Assembly (NCBI GenBank): GCA_019044685.2
Contig: JAGTXX020000001.1
Span: 682,001 to 746,000, forward strand
Reading direction: 5' to 3'
DNA: 64,000 bases
Origin: Nannochloris sp. 'desiccata'
Lineage: Eukaryota; Chlorophyta; Trebouxiophyceae; Chlorellales; Chlorellaceae
A program made the translations under genes and the position numbers. Positions 41,448 through 53,024 of this stretch are shown here, one piece after another. Within the stretch, counting starts at the first letter, position 1; the number at the start of each line of letters is the position of its first letter. The notes below the pieces were generated by a model. That model was not told where the DNA came from. It did not search any database and saw nothing but the letters and a program-made list of their open reading frames with translations.

Positions 41448-41693
41448 ATCATTGAATAACTGCACGAAAGTGTTTCGCTGCGTTATTTGCCCAGACCCGA
41501 CACCAGTAGTTGGGAAGAAGCTGACTCATAATTTTGAAGTGCTCTTTGGGTGGGCTGTGCCTGTCCTTTCTTTACAAAATTGAAAGTACAACTCTCTATT
41601 AAGGTAAAGTAATTTAAGCTCCCATCTCTCTCATGACTAGTAGGTCAAAATTTTAAAACAAAGAATAATACAATATCAAAGTAATAATCAACT

Positions 41694-42558
41694 TTATTGC
41701 TTTTCAGCGTCAACCCCACCGCCTTCCACACCCACTGCTCCTGCCGTTCCCGCACTTTCAGCCGCTTCTGCTTCTTTGGCTGCTACTTCACTAGGTCTCA
41801 ATATATTCAATGGCACGTCTTCTAACTCAGCTAATTTCGGTCTAGACAGCTGCATCATCTCTTCCTCTGTCAACGCCCTTGGCTTTAAATCATCATAAAT
41901 CTTTAATATTAAAGCGACTTTATAACTTAAATATCCACCTAGTACGCATCCAACATTCACCATACTAAGTTGCATGTCTGGGAAATTTGCGTTCCAAGCA
42001 GCACAGCCACCAAGTAGACCTGTCAATACAAGTAATCGAGGATTAAATGACATTTTATATGCTGCCCAGATTTTAGCTAATGTGCGAGCAAATTGAGGTT
42101 CTACCATTTCAGCTGCACGCATTGGAACTGGGGTATCAGCACCATAAGCGTCAACATCCCGAATAAGCCATAAAAAGTAGCCATAACTTGCTGCCGCTCC
42201 GACGAGCTCAGAGGCCGCGGCCTCGGCGGAAACAGTGAGAAGGAGATAGATAGAAAATGCTGTACCAAATCTCCATGTTCTCTTCAGCAGCAGGGCTTTT
42301 AGCTCTTCGTATTCTTGTATACTTTTATCTCTAGCCTCTTCCAGTTCTCTTTCCATTCGAGCAACGGCTTCGGGATTCATATAAATAAAATCCATTTTAG
42401 ACGTCCTTTCCAGGCCACTTTCGCCACTAGATTCTGCTGCACTATAGGCAGTGATTCGCCGCTTGGGTTGACCAGCAATAGGTAGTCTTAAAGGATAAGT
42501 GTGGGTAATTTGTGAAAAAGGATGGCCACCACGCCCACTAAATGAAGCTTCTTGTTGC
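41694..42558 (-). CDS. Possible plastid membrane protein (5' exon unresolved)
   Basis: The last exon (41694-42558, acceptor CAG at 42559-42561) encodes at least 288 residues. A Ser/Thr/Arg-rich, acid-poor leader (HPFSQITHTYPLRLPIAG, PKRRITAYSAAESSG) looks like a transit peptide. It is followed by MDFIYMNPEAVARMERELEE, then about four hydrophobic helices (FGTAFSIYLLLTVSAEAAA, LVGAAASYGYFLWLI, LLVLTGLLGGCAAWNANF, VNVGCVLGGYLSYKVALIL) and an Ala/Gly/Glu tail. The pattern recalls AtpI/CGL160-type thylakoid proteins, but this is only a resemblance. A possible first exon near 42690 (MAHC...) with a GC-type donor would keep phase but is weak. Confidence 0.6.
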
Positions 42559-43907
42559 CTGCAAAGGTAGATTTATATTGGAATTTTAGTCTAGATCGGT
42601 TACAGCGTGCAATGATTTCCTAGAGTGCTATCAAAATTCCATTCTATGTTTTGAATTTAACTCGCCTGCAATGGGCCATGCAGCGAGACGTTGCGCTGCA
42701 GGCGCTAGATACCAAAGCTAATGCCATTTTTAAAGTATGTGATTTATGCTGTGCGAGCAATTGGTTCGAATAATTTGTGCAGATTTTCGGTCGAGCAAAG
42801 ACCAAAGAGCGCCTCAAAGATTGAATTGGCGACTTGAGCTTTTTGCGGGGTGTTTCTGAACAAAATAAGCCATTGAAAGCACTGAATCGACCTCATTCTA
42901 GACGTATATGTCTAATTACTGCAAATAACATTGGGGCTGGGCCTTGGATACTGCCCTGATGTAGATAATTTCTCACGATCATTCGCACCAGTCATACAGA
43001 CCTTTTGGAAGGTTCTTTTGTTTAATTGCAATTAAAATGATAAAATTCGAGACTTAAAGCCTCTTTTAGAGTAAAATGCTCGATCAAAAGCCCCTAACGG
43101 CGCCCAAAGCTGTCCATGTGAGGCGTGATTAGCGGCAGGGTTGGCGACGGTGAGATTGTGTGTAGTTACCTCAAAAATCAATGCAGCGACTTTGCAGGGC
43201 TTGCCTGCCTCTGATATTCATCTATATGAACATTAGATGTCACAATATGGATGGTGTAAGGCTAAGGAATCATGCAGGAGCCTCGCTCCGATTTCTAAAA
43301 GTTGACGCAGCAAAAGGAAAGATTTTTAAATAATTATCGAGGGTTTGAAAGCCTCCTTTCTCACAGCTATTACGTCAATAATAAATTAGTTCACAACTGT
43401 AGCATTAGACTACACGTTCGGTTGGCAGACACGCCCTTGTTGCTCACGAGCTTCTTTATGGTCTCTGAATGATTCAAATTTTGGTTTGAAAACAGGTATG
43501 CAAGATACTGCCTCCCGATTAAACCTCGTTAATTTTTGTCAGATGTCACTTTGCACAGTTTCTCGGGGGTTGCTTAGACCTTAAAGGTTCTGATCATCTC
43601 GAATTTAGAATCCTTCTCAAAGAATTCTCGATAGGTCTCTCCAGAGCTTTTGGTTAGAAACTAACCAGTTACAATTTGGCCTTGTGGCATAAAAAGCTTC
43701 AAAGTACCTCGGTGTTTTTCATTCCTTGTTTCTCAAGTGTTTTGACAGGATTCCGACATTGCCTGGCTTCATTTACGGGTCAAGCCTCGATAATTATCCT
43801 CGATGCTTCTTTCGTGCCTTGATTACTGATATAATCATCATTACTTATGACGTGCAGGATAGATTAACCATTCCGAACCTGACAACATTTCCAACTAAAT
43901 CAAAGCA
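42559..43907. other. 1.3-kb gene desert between divergent genes
   Basis: No ORF of substance, tRNA or repeat array was found. AT-rich overall. It contains upstream regions for the plastid-like gene (minus) and the ePHD gene (plus). An unrecognised first exon of the minus gene may lie near 42600-42710. Confidence 0.4.
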
Positions 43908-46900
43908 ATGTCATCTTGGGAACAGTGGCAAGCAGCTCAGGGTGCACCTCCCACCAAAGCCCCTACTGCGGCACAAAATAATCAAAATAACCTTCCTAGC
44001 AACAATGACAACCGCGGTCAAGCTCCATCAGCCCCTGCTTCCCCTCACGGTGCACCACCGACACAATTTACTCATTGCGGTGCTGGAGCCACTGCCTCGT
44101 CACCCCACCCGCAACACCATCAGCAACATTCTAGTAAACCTGCAGGTGGTGGTCATGATGGCATGCGCATCTTATCTGCAGATGAAGTCAAGAAAGAACT
44201 CAGTGCAATGGACCCAGATACTCGCCAAAAAACAATTGAAATGGGCAATAAATTAAAGGATCTGGTCCAAGCAGCAATCACAATTTACACCGCCACCCCC
44301 ACCATTTCTTCCTCTTTATTTAAAGAAGAGATCTTGGAAAAAGTTGGACCTATGCCTGTCAAAGAAATAGACCTTCCCGTGCATGCACTGAAGGTGTTGT
44401 ATGGGAAATTGTACGGCAAAGAGGTGCCTGCAGAGCATGAAAAGCCTTTAGCTGCCCTTTCAAAAGTTTTTAGCCCGCGAGCCCAGCAGCAGCAGCAGCA
44501 AGGAGGAGGAGGATTAAAGCAAGAAAGTAAGGAGAAAGAACCTGGTGCAGCACCTACTGCTGATAATATCGGTGTGGATAGTAAAGAAGTATCTACGGCA
44601 GCTATGAATACTGCCAAAGCTGCAGCTGTCTCGACGGCGACTGGAGCAGCACCGGGGGGAGGCACCGCCGCTGCTGCCATCGCTGGTGGTGGTGGAAAGA
44701 AACTTGGTGTTTCCCGAGAACAGTACGAGAAGATGGTATCGAAGATGAAACCTGAGGAAAGGGAGAAACATCCTAAATATGATCAAGTCATGAAACAATA
44801 CGAACAGTAAGTTAAAATTAAAAGAGAACCCCCCCCCCCCCTAAAAAGTTGAAATTTCTTAAACCCCCCTTTTCTTTTTCCCCTGCTCAAATAGAAAAGC
44901 ACATCGTCTTTCTCCAACTTATCATCTTTACCTTTCCCCTCTCTTTCCCTCATTCTCTACAGAATGGATGTCTCAGAAAAACAACGGACTCAAGAAGCCG
45001 CCAACAAACTTCGGGATTACATGCGTCACTCAGTACAACTGTACCTCGGCAACCCTGCCCTGTCAATAGAATCGTACCGCAAAAGAATGAAGGAGAAATT
45101 TGGTCCCGTACCAAATTACCAACAATGGCATCTCGTTACGTACACTCATTTATGTACTATGTACGAAACTATTAATAATGTGAGCCATCAAACGCCACAT
45201 GTGAAAGCCGCTTTGGGCGCTTTGAGTCAAATCTTGCCTCGAGCACCTACCCCTCCTTCTATTACCTGTACCGGTACCAGTACTGCAAATAATATTGCTG
45301 CTAATAATGACCAGAGTAGGAATGCTAATTATGCTCTTACTGGTGTGAATAAGCCTGCTCCTATGATGACCGGTGAGCCTTTTCGAGGAGGTCTTATGGG
45401 AAAAGGACCAGCTGCCTTTGTGCAGCAAATGCGTGAACAAGAAACCCAGCAGTACCTTAGACAATCTGACCAATACAATTCTCCAGAAGAAGAAGAGGAA
45501 GAAGAAGAAATGGATATCAACGACATGATGATGGGCAACATCGGAAAAGAACCCGATTACGACAAGTTACCATCAGAGCTGAATGTCTCTTGCAACGGGC
45601 AAGACGGGATATTCTTTGTACGAACACAGACTATTCGATGCCTCTGTCAATTCTGTGCAGATACAGCGACTGCGCTCAAAGTTCCATATTTAATTTTATC
45701 CGTAAATGAGTTTGAGCGGCACTGTGGAATGGGGCAAAGTAAAAAGTGGAAGTATACTATAAGAGTAATGAATCCACCGATAATGACGTTAGGACAGTGG
45801 ATGGATGAAAATGGGTTTGATATCAAGTACACAAAGGGACAGGCAGATGATATGAAGTTGAGAAGAGCGGAAAAAAAGAGAGATAGAGAGGCCGCAGCGG
45901 TTTTGAGGGCTAGTGGTGGTGGTGGTGGTGGTGGTGGTGGTGGTGGGTATAATCTTAATATTGGTGCGAAACAGCAATATGCTGTCCAACCAATAGCAGG
46001 GAAAAACCCTCCTCCACCACCTCCACCACCTCCAGCTGCCCCCACTGCAGCATCCATTCCAGCCCCCCCTGCGGTAACTGTGAACAGAAGGAAAGCTTTA
46101 TTAAAAAGCACGCAGCAGAAGCATACTGGTGATGAAGGTGGTCTAGATGGCGGCGATGGGAGCAGACCTGGCAGTGGTGCTGGAAGTGGCGGTGCCGGTG
46201 GAGGTTTGGGTGGTCGAGTACAACGACAAAGAAAACAACCAACGTGGATGAAGCAAACACTGGACCCAAATGCTGTCCTAGGCGGAAAATCTATGATCCC
46301 ACGTGATATCAACGATATCGATGAAGATAATGATGAAGTCCCCGTTCTTAGAGGAGCAGGCCAATTACATTCGAATTCCGCCCCTCGAACCAGGCCGGCT
46401 TCTGGCCATAACGATGTTGGTCCCTCCGCTAAACGCGCTCGATTAGATCCAGATGCGTTATTAGAAGCAGAAATTGATGCTGCGTTATCGAGAGGGCTTC
46501 AACCTGAAGTCAGGGGATGGAGGGTCGATGATAGCAACCAGCTGAATGTGACGGTGCATCTTGGAGGTGTTGTTTTCAGTGGGGTTTTGCCGGCAAGGGT
46601 ACCTAGGGAAGCGAGTTCTCCTGATATTTACGCAGCGGTACTGCGACAAAATGAACGAGCAGCAGCAGCTGCAGCTGCTGGTCCTCCCTCTGCTGTTGTT
46701 CCTCGCCCTCCTCTACCACAACAGCAGCAACGAAATGTTGCTGCTGCCGCTGCCCCTCTGTATAATAATATCAATGCTGGTGGTGCTGGTGGTTCATATG
46801 ATGACGATATGGATGATTTACCACCTGTACCACCTACCGCTGTCCGTACTCTCTCCACTGCGCTCGGTACCGTCAACGACCACGCCGCTGCTCTAGTTGC

Positions 46901-47780
46901 TCCAGGCTCCGGCAATGTCACTGCGGCTGCCGCAGCAGCGGTGGCTGCCTCGGTTCCCATGGGCGGCGCCGCCGCTGTCGTTATTGAATCTGCAGTGAAA
47001 AGAGCAGTGAAGAAAGAAATCAGGATGGATGAACGACGTGCAGAAGCTGCGTCTGAATATGACCGGTTACTTGTCGAAGGACCCCCTCCTGGATCAAAAT
47101 GTGCAATGTGCCATTTAGAAGAAGTTGATACCGTACCACGTGGATCCCGGGATCCTTCTACGGGAAAGTCACACATTGGCCTTGGCGGGTTGATTTTAGT
47201 CCGTACAAGTGCTGTTACAAATGCCTGGGTGCATGATCAATGTGCCCGGTGGTCGCCAGATGTCTACGATCCTACCGGAGAGGGCATATTGGAAGGCATT
47301 GCGGTAGCTGTACGACGTGGTCGCATGCTTCGGTGTAAAACCTGTGGCCAAAAAGGTGCTACATTAGGGTGTATGAAAAAGACGTGTAAATGTAGTTACC
47401 ATTTACCATGTGCTAGAGAACATGGGTGCTTATTAAATATGGAGCCATATGCGGTGGCCTGCCCCGAACACGTAGATCAATTACCTGATGGGTTGTCGCA
47501 GATATTAGGGTTTAAAAGAGTGAAGAGGGGGAGATCTGAAAGTGCACAGCCTGGTTTGGCTGCTCCGCCTGCTGCATCGCAAATGCTGGTACCTGGTGGG
47601 CAAATACCAAGTACCGGTGGTGGCGGTACAGGTGGCGGTACAGGTGGCGGTACAGGTGGAGCTCATGGTGGTGGTGGTGATATTGATAATTTTGGTGGGT
47701 ATCAAATTCCGGATCCTTTGAATGCATTGCGAGCTCTTGCTTCTTCACATATGAATGACCACCCTAGCAGTGGTCATTAA
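43908..47780 (+). CDS. Large ePHD-finger chromatin-type regulator
   Basis: Exons 43908-44806 and 44963-47780 join in frame (QYEQ|MDVSEK) to a 1238-residue protein. The N-terminus is low-complexity (Gln, Asn, Pro, His). A conserved-looking helical block follows (LSADEVKKELSAMDPDTRQK), then a polyGln/Gly stretch. In the middle, GIFFVRTQTIRCLCQFC and LSVNEFERHCGMGQSKKW resemble SAND or tify-binding (TDBD) domains that precede PHD fingers in plant regulators. Next are low-complexity Gly, Pro and Ala runs. The C-terminus is an extended PHD: CAMCHLEEVDTVPRG, WVHDQCARWSPDVY, MLRCKTCGQKGATLGCM, CSYHLPCAREHGCLL, CPEHVDQL. A nuclear histone-reading or transcription-regulating role is likely. Confidence 0.85.
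44829..44841 (+). repeat. C13 tract in ePHD gene intron
   Basis: Thirteen consecutive C in the 156-nt intron 44807-44962. A C15 tract occurs in the Lsm5 gene intron at 50127-50141. Confidence 0.9.
45915..45947 (+). repeat. (GGT)n run, ~11 Gly, in ePHD protein
   Basis: Ten GGT plus GGG encode 11 glycines between the TDBD/SAND-like block and a Pro-rich segment. Confidence 0.9.
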
Positions 47781-48106
47781 ATGGCTCACCAGTAAATTTT
47801 ATAAATTAATAGATAGACGGAGGATGACTTGGGTTGTTTTTCTTTTAAAGCATAGTATTAGTTTTACAAAAAGTGTGCTTCTCAGTCTACCTTATTTCTA
47901 TTATCAACTATACATGTGTATCTTTCATGTTATATCAGGAAAGCTAACGAATAGAAAAAATGGCCTGGCAAATTTTCTGGCCTACCCTTGTGATAGAAAC
48001 CGAGCATTGCCGCTAGGCTCAAGGTCTGCCTCGTTCACTTGGAAACCTACATAGCTAGATTCATCTTATCACGATAGACCTGCCGTACCACCAGTAAGAT
48101 CAGTAA
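47781..48106. other. Convergent 3' spacer
   Basis: 3' flanks of the ePHD gene and the ATP synthase epsilon gene. Nothing recognised. Confidence 0.4.
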
Positions 48107-48553
48107 TCACTGCCAAAGAGAATATAAGGGAAAGAAAATTAGTTACTTTTACCTGGTAAAATTTCTTAAAGATGCCGACAACTGCAGTAAAATGTTAAAG
48201 TCTCCCCTTTTCTCCTTTTTTATGAAAATAATCTTTCCATTAATAACACTTACCCTGCTTTTGAGGCATTCCGTCCTTCCAGAGTGCAGATCTGAAGTAA
48301 ACAACCTCCTGAGCTTTTGCCTTGGCCTTCATGGGCTCTTTCAAGGCGGCACGGACCATGTCTGCACAGAGATTGGAGTATTTGAGGTAGGTCATGCCAG
48401 CAACCCGCCAGTCTGCAAACAGAATATAATATGTTATGAGTGAATTGATAATCTTAAGTTGGAGAGGCAACTGAAACTTGGTGAAGTCAGCAATTCAATA
48501 ATTTTGTCTTCAGGGCTTGACTCACAGGCAGAAGCTGCTGCGCTAGAAGACAT
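48107..48553 (-). CDS. Mitochondrial ATP synthase F1 epsilon subunit
   Basis: Small nuclear-encoded stalk subunit of mitochondrial F1 (yeast Atp15 type). Exons 48526-48553, 48254-48412 and 48153-48181 encode MSSSAAASAYWRVAGMTYLK and then YSNLCADMVRAALKEP, matching the family's YWRxAGxxYLxYxxxxAxxxRxALK. The end is VVGIFKKFYQ. A last 43-nt intron (48110-48152) appears to place the TGA stop at 48107-48109 right after the acceptor. If it is retained, the frame reads about 25 further residues. The predicted 72 residues are typical of algal and plant epsilon subunits. Confidence 0.9.
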
Positions 48554-48930
48554 TTTTCTAAGGATCTATCTCTTAGGTTGTGAAATAGAAATTATATCTG
48601 CTATGGGACTTAAAGCCCAGGGTGCTGACAAGTAACTTGAATAAAGCTAATCAAAATTAATATCAACCAAATACCGAGACTACAAGACTCGAGATGCACT
48701 TGATGCGCCTTCAATATTGAAGAATACAACTATCCGAAGTGTAATTAAACCTCCATATTGCAGAAATCTTCGTTATATGCACAAAAGCCAGGAAAAACCT
48801 TTCTTTCTGGCTGAACACAGAAATGATTTTCTCGAGGCTTTAGTGGCCACTTACGAAGGGGTTCTAATTTAAAATTATATCAACCTTCTTGACGAACCAC
48901 CATCCTCACGAAGATTCCCCATTAGTCACG
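48554..48930. promoter_or_regulatory. Divergent intergenic region of two mitochondrial genes
   Basis: 377 bp between the starts of ATP synthase epsilon (minus) and the CHCHD2/Mix17-like gene (plus), both nuclear genes for mitochondrial proteins. No defined element is seen. Confidence 0.4.
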
Positions 48931-49456
48931 ATGGCTCGCCGTAGAAGTTGTAAGTTGAATGTTCTCGAAATGTCCTTCTACGCGTGTTCCTACCATTTCT
49001 TGTCTACATTGCTCTCCTTCTAATTCTCTTCCCTTTCTCTGCTACATACCAGATTCCCCTCGTCCTTCAGCTCGCCCTTCATCCAGCAGGCCTTCATATT
49101 CTAGCGCCCGGCCGGCATCCCCTCCTCCTCCAGCCACCCGCCAAACTGCCCCTCCGCCTGCCCACCCTAGCTCCGGAGGTGGTATGATGTCCGGACTCGC
49201 TGGTACTGTAGTTCAAGGCATGGCTCTCGGAACAGGTAGCGCTATGGCACATCGTGCGGTAGACTCTGTTCTAGGATCCCGCCACCCAGCGCCCGAGGAG
49301 GCTCACCAGGCAGCACAAACTATAGTGCAAGATCATTTACCTTGTGGAGACCAGGCCAAGTCATTTAGCGACTGTATGGGCCTGTCTAATGGCGATATGG
49401 AAGCTTGCAGAGTGTTCTTTGAAAGAATGCAAGAGTGCAGACTGGCTCTTAATTGA
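48931..49456 (+). CDS. CHCHD2/CHCHD10/Mix17-like twin CX9C protein
   Basis: A 19-nt first exon (48931-48949, MARRRS) and exon 49053-49456 give 140 residues. An Arg/Ser/Pro-rich N-terminus (PRPSARPSSSRPSYSS) acts as a mitochondrial signal in the family. It is followed by a Gly-rich hydrophobic segment (GGMMSGLAGTVVQGMALG) and the CHCH domain with two CX9C pairs: CGDQAKSFSDC and CRVFFERMQEC. The cysteines form two disulphides after Mia40-dependent import. Family members act in the intermembrane space in cristae organisation and respiratory-chain regulation. All domain features are intact. Confidence 0.93.
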
Positions 49457-49754
49457 TTCATCTCTCTGATATGTACTTTTGCTGTAAAGCGTGTAATTAG
49501 TTGTCTGATGATTTTAAGCTGAGGGATTTGAACGATAGAGTTTATCTTGTTTCACAAAGAGGGCAGAAAAAAAGGGGGATGCTGGCGGGGACTCCAAGTG
49601 AGTGCGCCGCGAGATTCAATTTGTTACAAAGGGTTTCTGGTTTGTGCAGCAATTTAAAAGAAAAATTATTGATTTTGTGATTTACTTAGATAATCTCTAT
49701 AACTTAAGCACGCTCTACACTCGTTAGATTGGAAATAAATAACATTTGATCACT

Positions 49755-50245
49755 ATGATTGCACCACCTAAAGGCAAAACAACATATCAAGGCAACCCAA
49801 GCCACTTGCTCCCTTCTGAGCTCATAGATCGTTGCATCGGTAGCAAAATATGGGTATTGATGCGCGGAGACAAAGAAATTGTTGGAACTCTAAGGTATAA
49901 TGTTTGTTTTGATCCTTTTTGACTTTATGAGCCTCCTTGCAAGTTTTCCAACTCTGTTATTTGTGCCTGCAGAGGATTTGATGTATACGTCAATATGGTT
50001 TTGGAGGATGTCACTGAATATCAAATCACAGCAGATGGTAAAAAGGTAAGCTTATATTTTTGAATCATGTGTTGCCTCCGCCACCGACTTTGCAGGCAGG
50101 CCTTTTTCACTTTGTTTGTTTTCTCTCCCCCCCCCCCCCCCATTCCTTGTACCAACTGCAGATTGAGACAAATTTGGATCAAATTTTACTAAATGGAAAT
50201 AACATTGCTGTCTTAGTTCCAGGAGGAAGGCCCGAAGATGCTTGA
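49755..50245 (+). CDS. LSM5: U6 snRNA-associated Sm-like protein Lsm5
   Basis: Three exons (49755-49894, 49973-50045, 50162-50245) give 98 residues. The Sm1 motif reads [19 protein letters not shown] with [20 protein letters not shown], then [11 protein letters not shown]. Sm2 is [18 protein letters not shown]. These are diagnostic of Lsm5. It is part of the Lsm2-8 ring on U6 snRNA and the Lsm1-7 mRNA-decay ring. Intron 2 contains a C15 run upstream of its acceptor. Confidence 0.97.
50127..50141 (+). repeat. C15 tract in LSM5 intron 2
   Basis: Fifteen consecutive C between the donor at 50046 and the acceptor at 50160-50161, taking the place of a T-rich polypyrimidine tract. Confidence 0.9.
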
Positions 50246-50573
50246 TAGAAAAAAGTTTTGTGCTACGTAGCTGTTTCGACCTTTTTTATATCTTAGGTGG
50301 AGGCCAAGTAGATTAATTAATTCTGACAAAATAGATTGATGACTATCTCTAGATAAAATTAAATGCAAAATATAAGGCACTCCCTATCTGTACATGTTTT
50401 TTTTTATATTGAATTACTTGGAACGCAAGAAGGGCGGCCGAAGCAGTGCACACCTCTGTGCTTTTCTTTTCCTTTTCCTCCTTTGATTTGTTTTTGCTTT
50501 AAATTCAATTCGCATACATTTTCCAAAGCACCAAAGTAATCCACTAATAACAAAGAAGAAAAAAAAGCTAATG
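50246..50573. other. Convergent 3' spacer
   Basis: AT-rich 3' flanks of LSM5 and the PRP17 gene. Nothing recognised. Confidence 0.4.
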
Positions 50574-52567
50574 CTAATCCCAATACTTGATCAATCCATC
50601 CCATCCACACGTGGCCACTTTAGACGTCTCGAGCGGGTGCCACTCAGCGCCAACGCAAGGACCGCCTTCATGTGCTTTCAAAGACCTCACAATCTTCGTA
50701 GTCTTCCAATCCCATATGAACAGCTTCCCTTCCCCATCTCCAGAAATAACATACCGTTCATCATGTGAAACTCCCACTTGGCAAGCATATCCAGCACCAG
50801 CATGCCCTTTGAACACTTTTTTACGATTTGGTTTGACACGATCGTTCGCTGAGTACGTGACAATTTGATTATCTGCACTCTGTCCCAACCACCATTTCCC
50901 GTTTGGTGTCACTGCAGCAGTTGATATCGCATGCATTGATGGATCAGCAATGTATTTCACTTGAACGGGGATGCCAAATTCCCATACTCGAATACTTTTA
51001 TCATCACTGGTAGAAATAAATCGACGATTTCCATCGATAAATGTTATACTATTGACTGCAGCAAGGTGGTAATCATATTCTTGAACTACATCTCCAGTAC
51101 GTACATCGAATTGAAGAATTTTCTTATTTTGCATTCCAGCCATGAGCACGTTTGGCTCACCAGGGTCGGGGTGGCATCGCACGGTGTACGCCATCTGTCC
51201 TTGGCCAAATGAACCTAAAACTGCACCAGTCTCGGTATCCCATAATTTAATAACTTTGTCGTATGCAGCAGTAGCAAATTTACGTCCATCAGGGAAGAAC
51301 CAGGTATCCCGAATACCTTTACTGTGTCCAATGTAGGTCCGCATGCATCGCTTGTCTCCTGCAACATCCCAAACTTTAGCTTTGCCCTCAAGACCAGCAG
51401 AAAGGAGTAGATGTCCAGTTTTAGGGAAAAATCGAAGTGCATTAACACCTTTTGTATGCCCAGACCAAGTGTGAATGTGACGTTTAGGAAGAAAGCACGA
51501 ATCTGATTCAGTCAGAGCGGCAGCTGCAGGGGAAGGTTCCAGCCACGATCGTCCTTGGTAGTCTTTTTCTTCTTGGCCGTGGAATATACTGTGGTCACCA
51601 TGAGTAGTAACACCAGCTTTGCCTTCACCTGCAGCTGATTTCTCTGCTTTTGCTTCTTTTGCAATCTCAATCATCGCCCGCTGCTCTTCAGTGAGTTCCG
51701 CAATGGCTGCCTCTTTACCTGCCCACGGCTGTCGTGATTGAAGAGCATAGGGAGCATCACTAACAGCAGCATCATTCCTTTTACTACTGCTATCTACTTT
51801 TTGCTTCTTTCTACTACCGCTGCTAGGTTTATCCTCCACGCCATCAGCTGCTTTGCTCGCAGAATGGAATGTATGAAACTGTTCATCAAAAGAGTAGCCA
51901 CTCACGTGTGCATTCTCAGCATGGCCAGACCAATGGTTACGCATATCTGCAGCCAAACCACCACGATCTCCAGGGTTTGCAGGTCCCAGGGCTGGAGCAT
52001 GCATTTGGTGCGCAGGTAAGTTGCTGCTCAAAGAACGAGCACCGGCAGCTGCAAGGACAAAAGGAAAAAGAAGAAGGGAGGGGAGGGGGGAGAGAAGGTG
52101 TCAATCAGGTGACCTTTAAAAAATAATATATCTTGAACATGCCTATGGTGCAGTTATCAATCAAATAATTTACCTGGAAGGAATGTTGCTTCAGCCAAGG
52201 TGACGGCATGATTGTCGACAAGGACCAAGCCAGTTGTATCCACCTGTTTAAAATATATTGTAGGAGGGAATGGTGTTAGCAAATGGAAGATTGTTTAGAA
52301 AAGCCGTGAAGAGAACAGAGAAAAGAAGTGCAAATTAAGCAGCCTACGGTTGGCTGTCATGCTTACCGCTGGAGCAGCAGAAATGCTAGCTTTTTCTATT
52401 AAGCTAAAGGGCGTTTCCTTTGAATTTTCAGTTGTGAACGGATTTTCTGTATCCAATGGAGGCCCTCCATCACTGCAAAACATCATGGTTGGAAGTTAGA
52501 TATTTTTTTAATACATAATTTCGATCATAAATGGTGCGACTTGCCTGTAGCTGGATATTAAATCCAT
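50574..52567 (-). CDS. Pre-mRNA splicing factor Prp17/CDC40
   Basis: Four exons (52545-52567, 52367-52472, 52174-52243, 50574-52048) give 557 residues beginning MDLISSYSDGGPPLD. The N-terminal part is polar with the conserved Prp17 segment NHWSGHAENAHVSGYSFDEQ. The C-terminal seven-blade WD40 propeller starts at HTWSGHTKGVNALRFFP and continues through YIGHSKGIRDTWFFPDG, ATAAYDKVIKLWDTETG, STSDDKSIRVWEFGIP and GDGEGKLFIWDWKTTK to GWDGLIKYWD. Prp17 acts in the second catalytic step of splicing. The first intron appears to use a GC donor (AG|GCAAGT), which keeps the frame; the 23-nt first exon depends on it. Confidence 0.95.
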
Positions 52568-52730
52568 TTATGTTCTATTTACGCGATGATCGAGTTTAGG
52601 TAGTATCTGATTTTTATGCAAACTATCACTTGAATTCCTTCGAAGTATTGTGGAGAACTACTTTCTTAGAGAATAGAAAGTTTCTATGAAGTTCTGTTTG
52701 CCGCTACCGTAATTTGAAGGGCAGACCCTG

Positions 52731-52750
52731 CCTTGCCTTGCCTTGCCTTG
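52731..52750 (+). repeat. (CCTTG)4 tandem repeat
   Basis: Four perfect CCTTG units in the intergenic region upstream of PRP17. Confidence 0.9.
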
Positions 52751-53024
52751 ATGCATTCATTCACTTATTCAAAACTATTATATGAGGGTGTTTCTCCGAG
52801 TCGCCTTGCGGGTCCGAGTGAGTGAGCTACTGTAGAAGACTATAAAGTATAATGTAACAAATCCAAATCCGAGTGCGAAGAACGGCTCCGTGGGCCAAAA
52901 CACTGGCCCTCCAACTATGCTTGCTGCCACAAAAAGCAGTTGACAAAACTGGTGTTGCTCGCAGACGTGAACAAAGAGAAAGAATTGCGAGGGAGAACGC
53001 CGCGGGTACTCAGAAAATAACAAA

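Noticed and set aside
42740..42790. GGTTCGAATAA resembling a tRNA T-loop
   Set aside because: No acceptor, D or anticodon stems fold around it.
45647..46312. 221-codon minus ORF over the ePHD gene
   Set aside because: Pro-rich mirror of Gly-rich coding sequence; the plus strand has conserved domains.
46628..47176. 182-codon minus ORF over the ePHD gene
   Set aside because: Antisense of the ePHD exon; low-complexity only.
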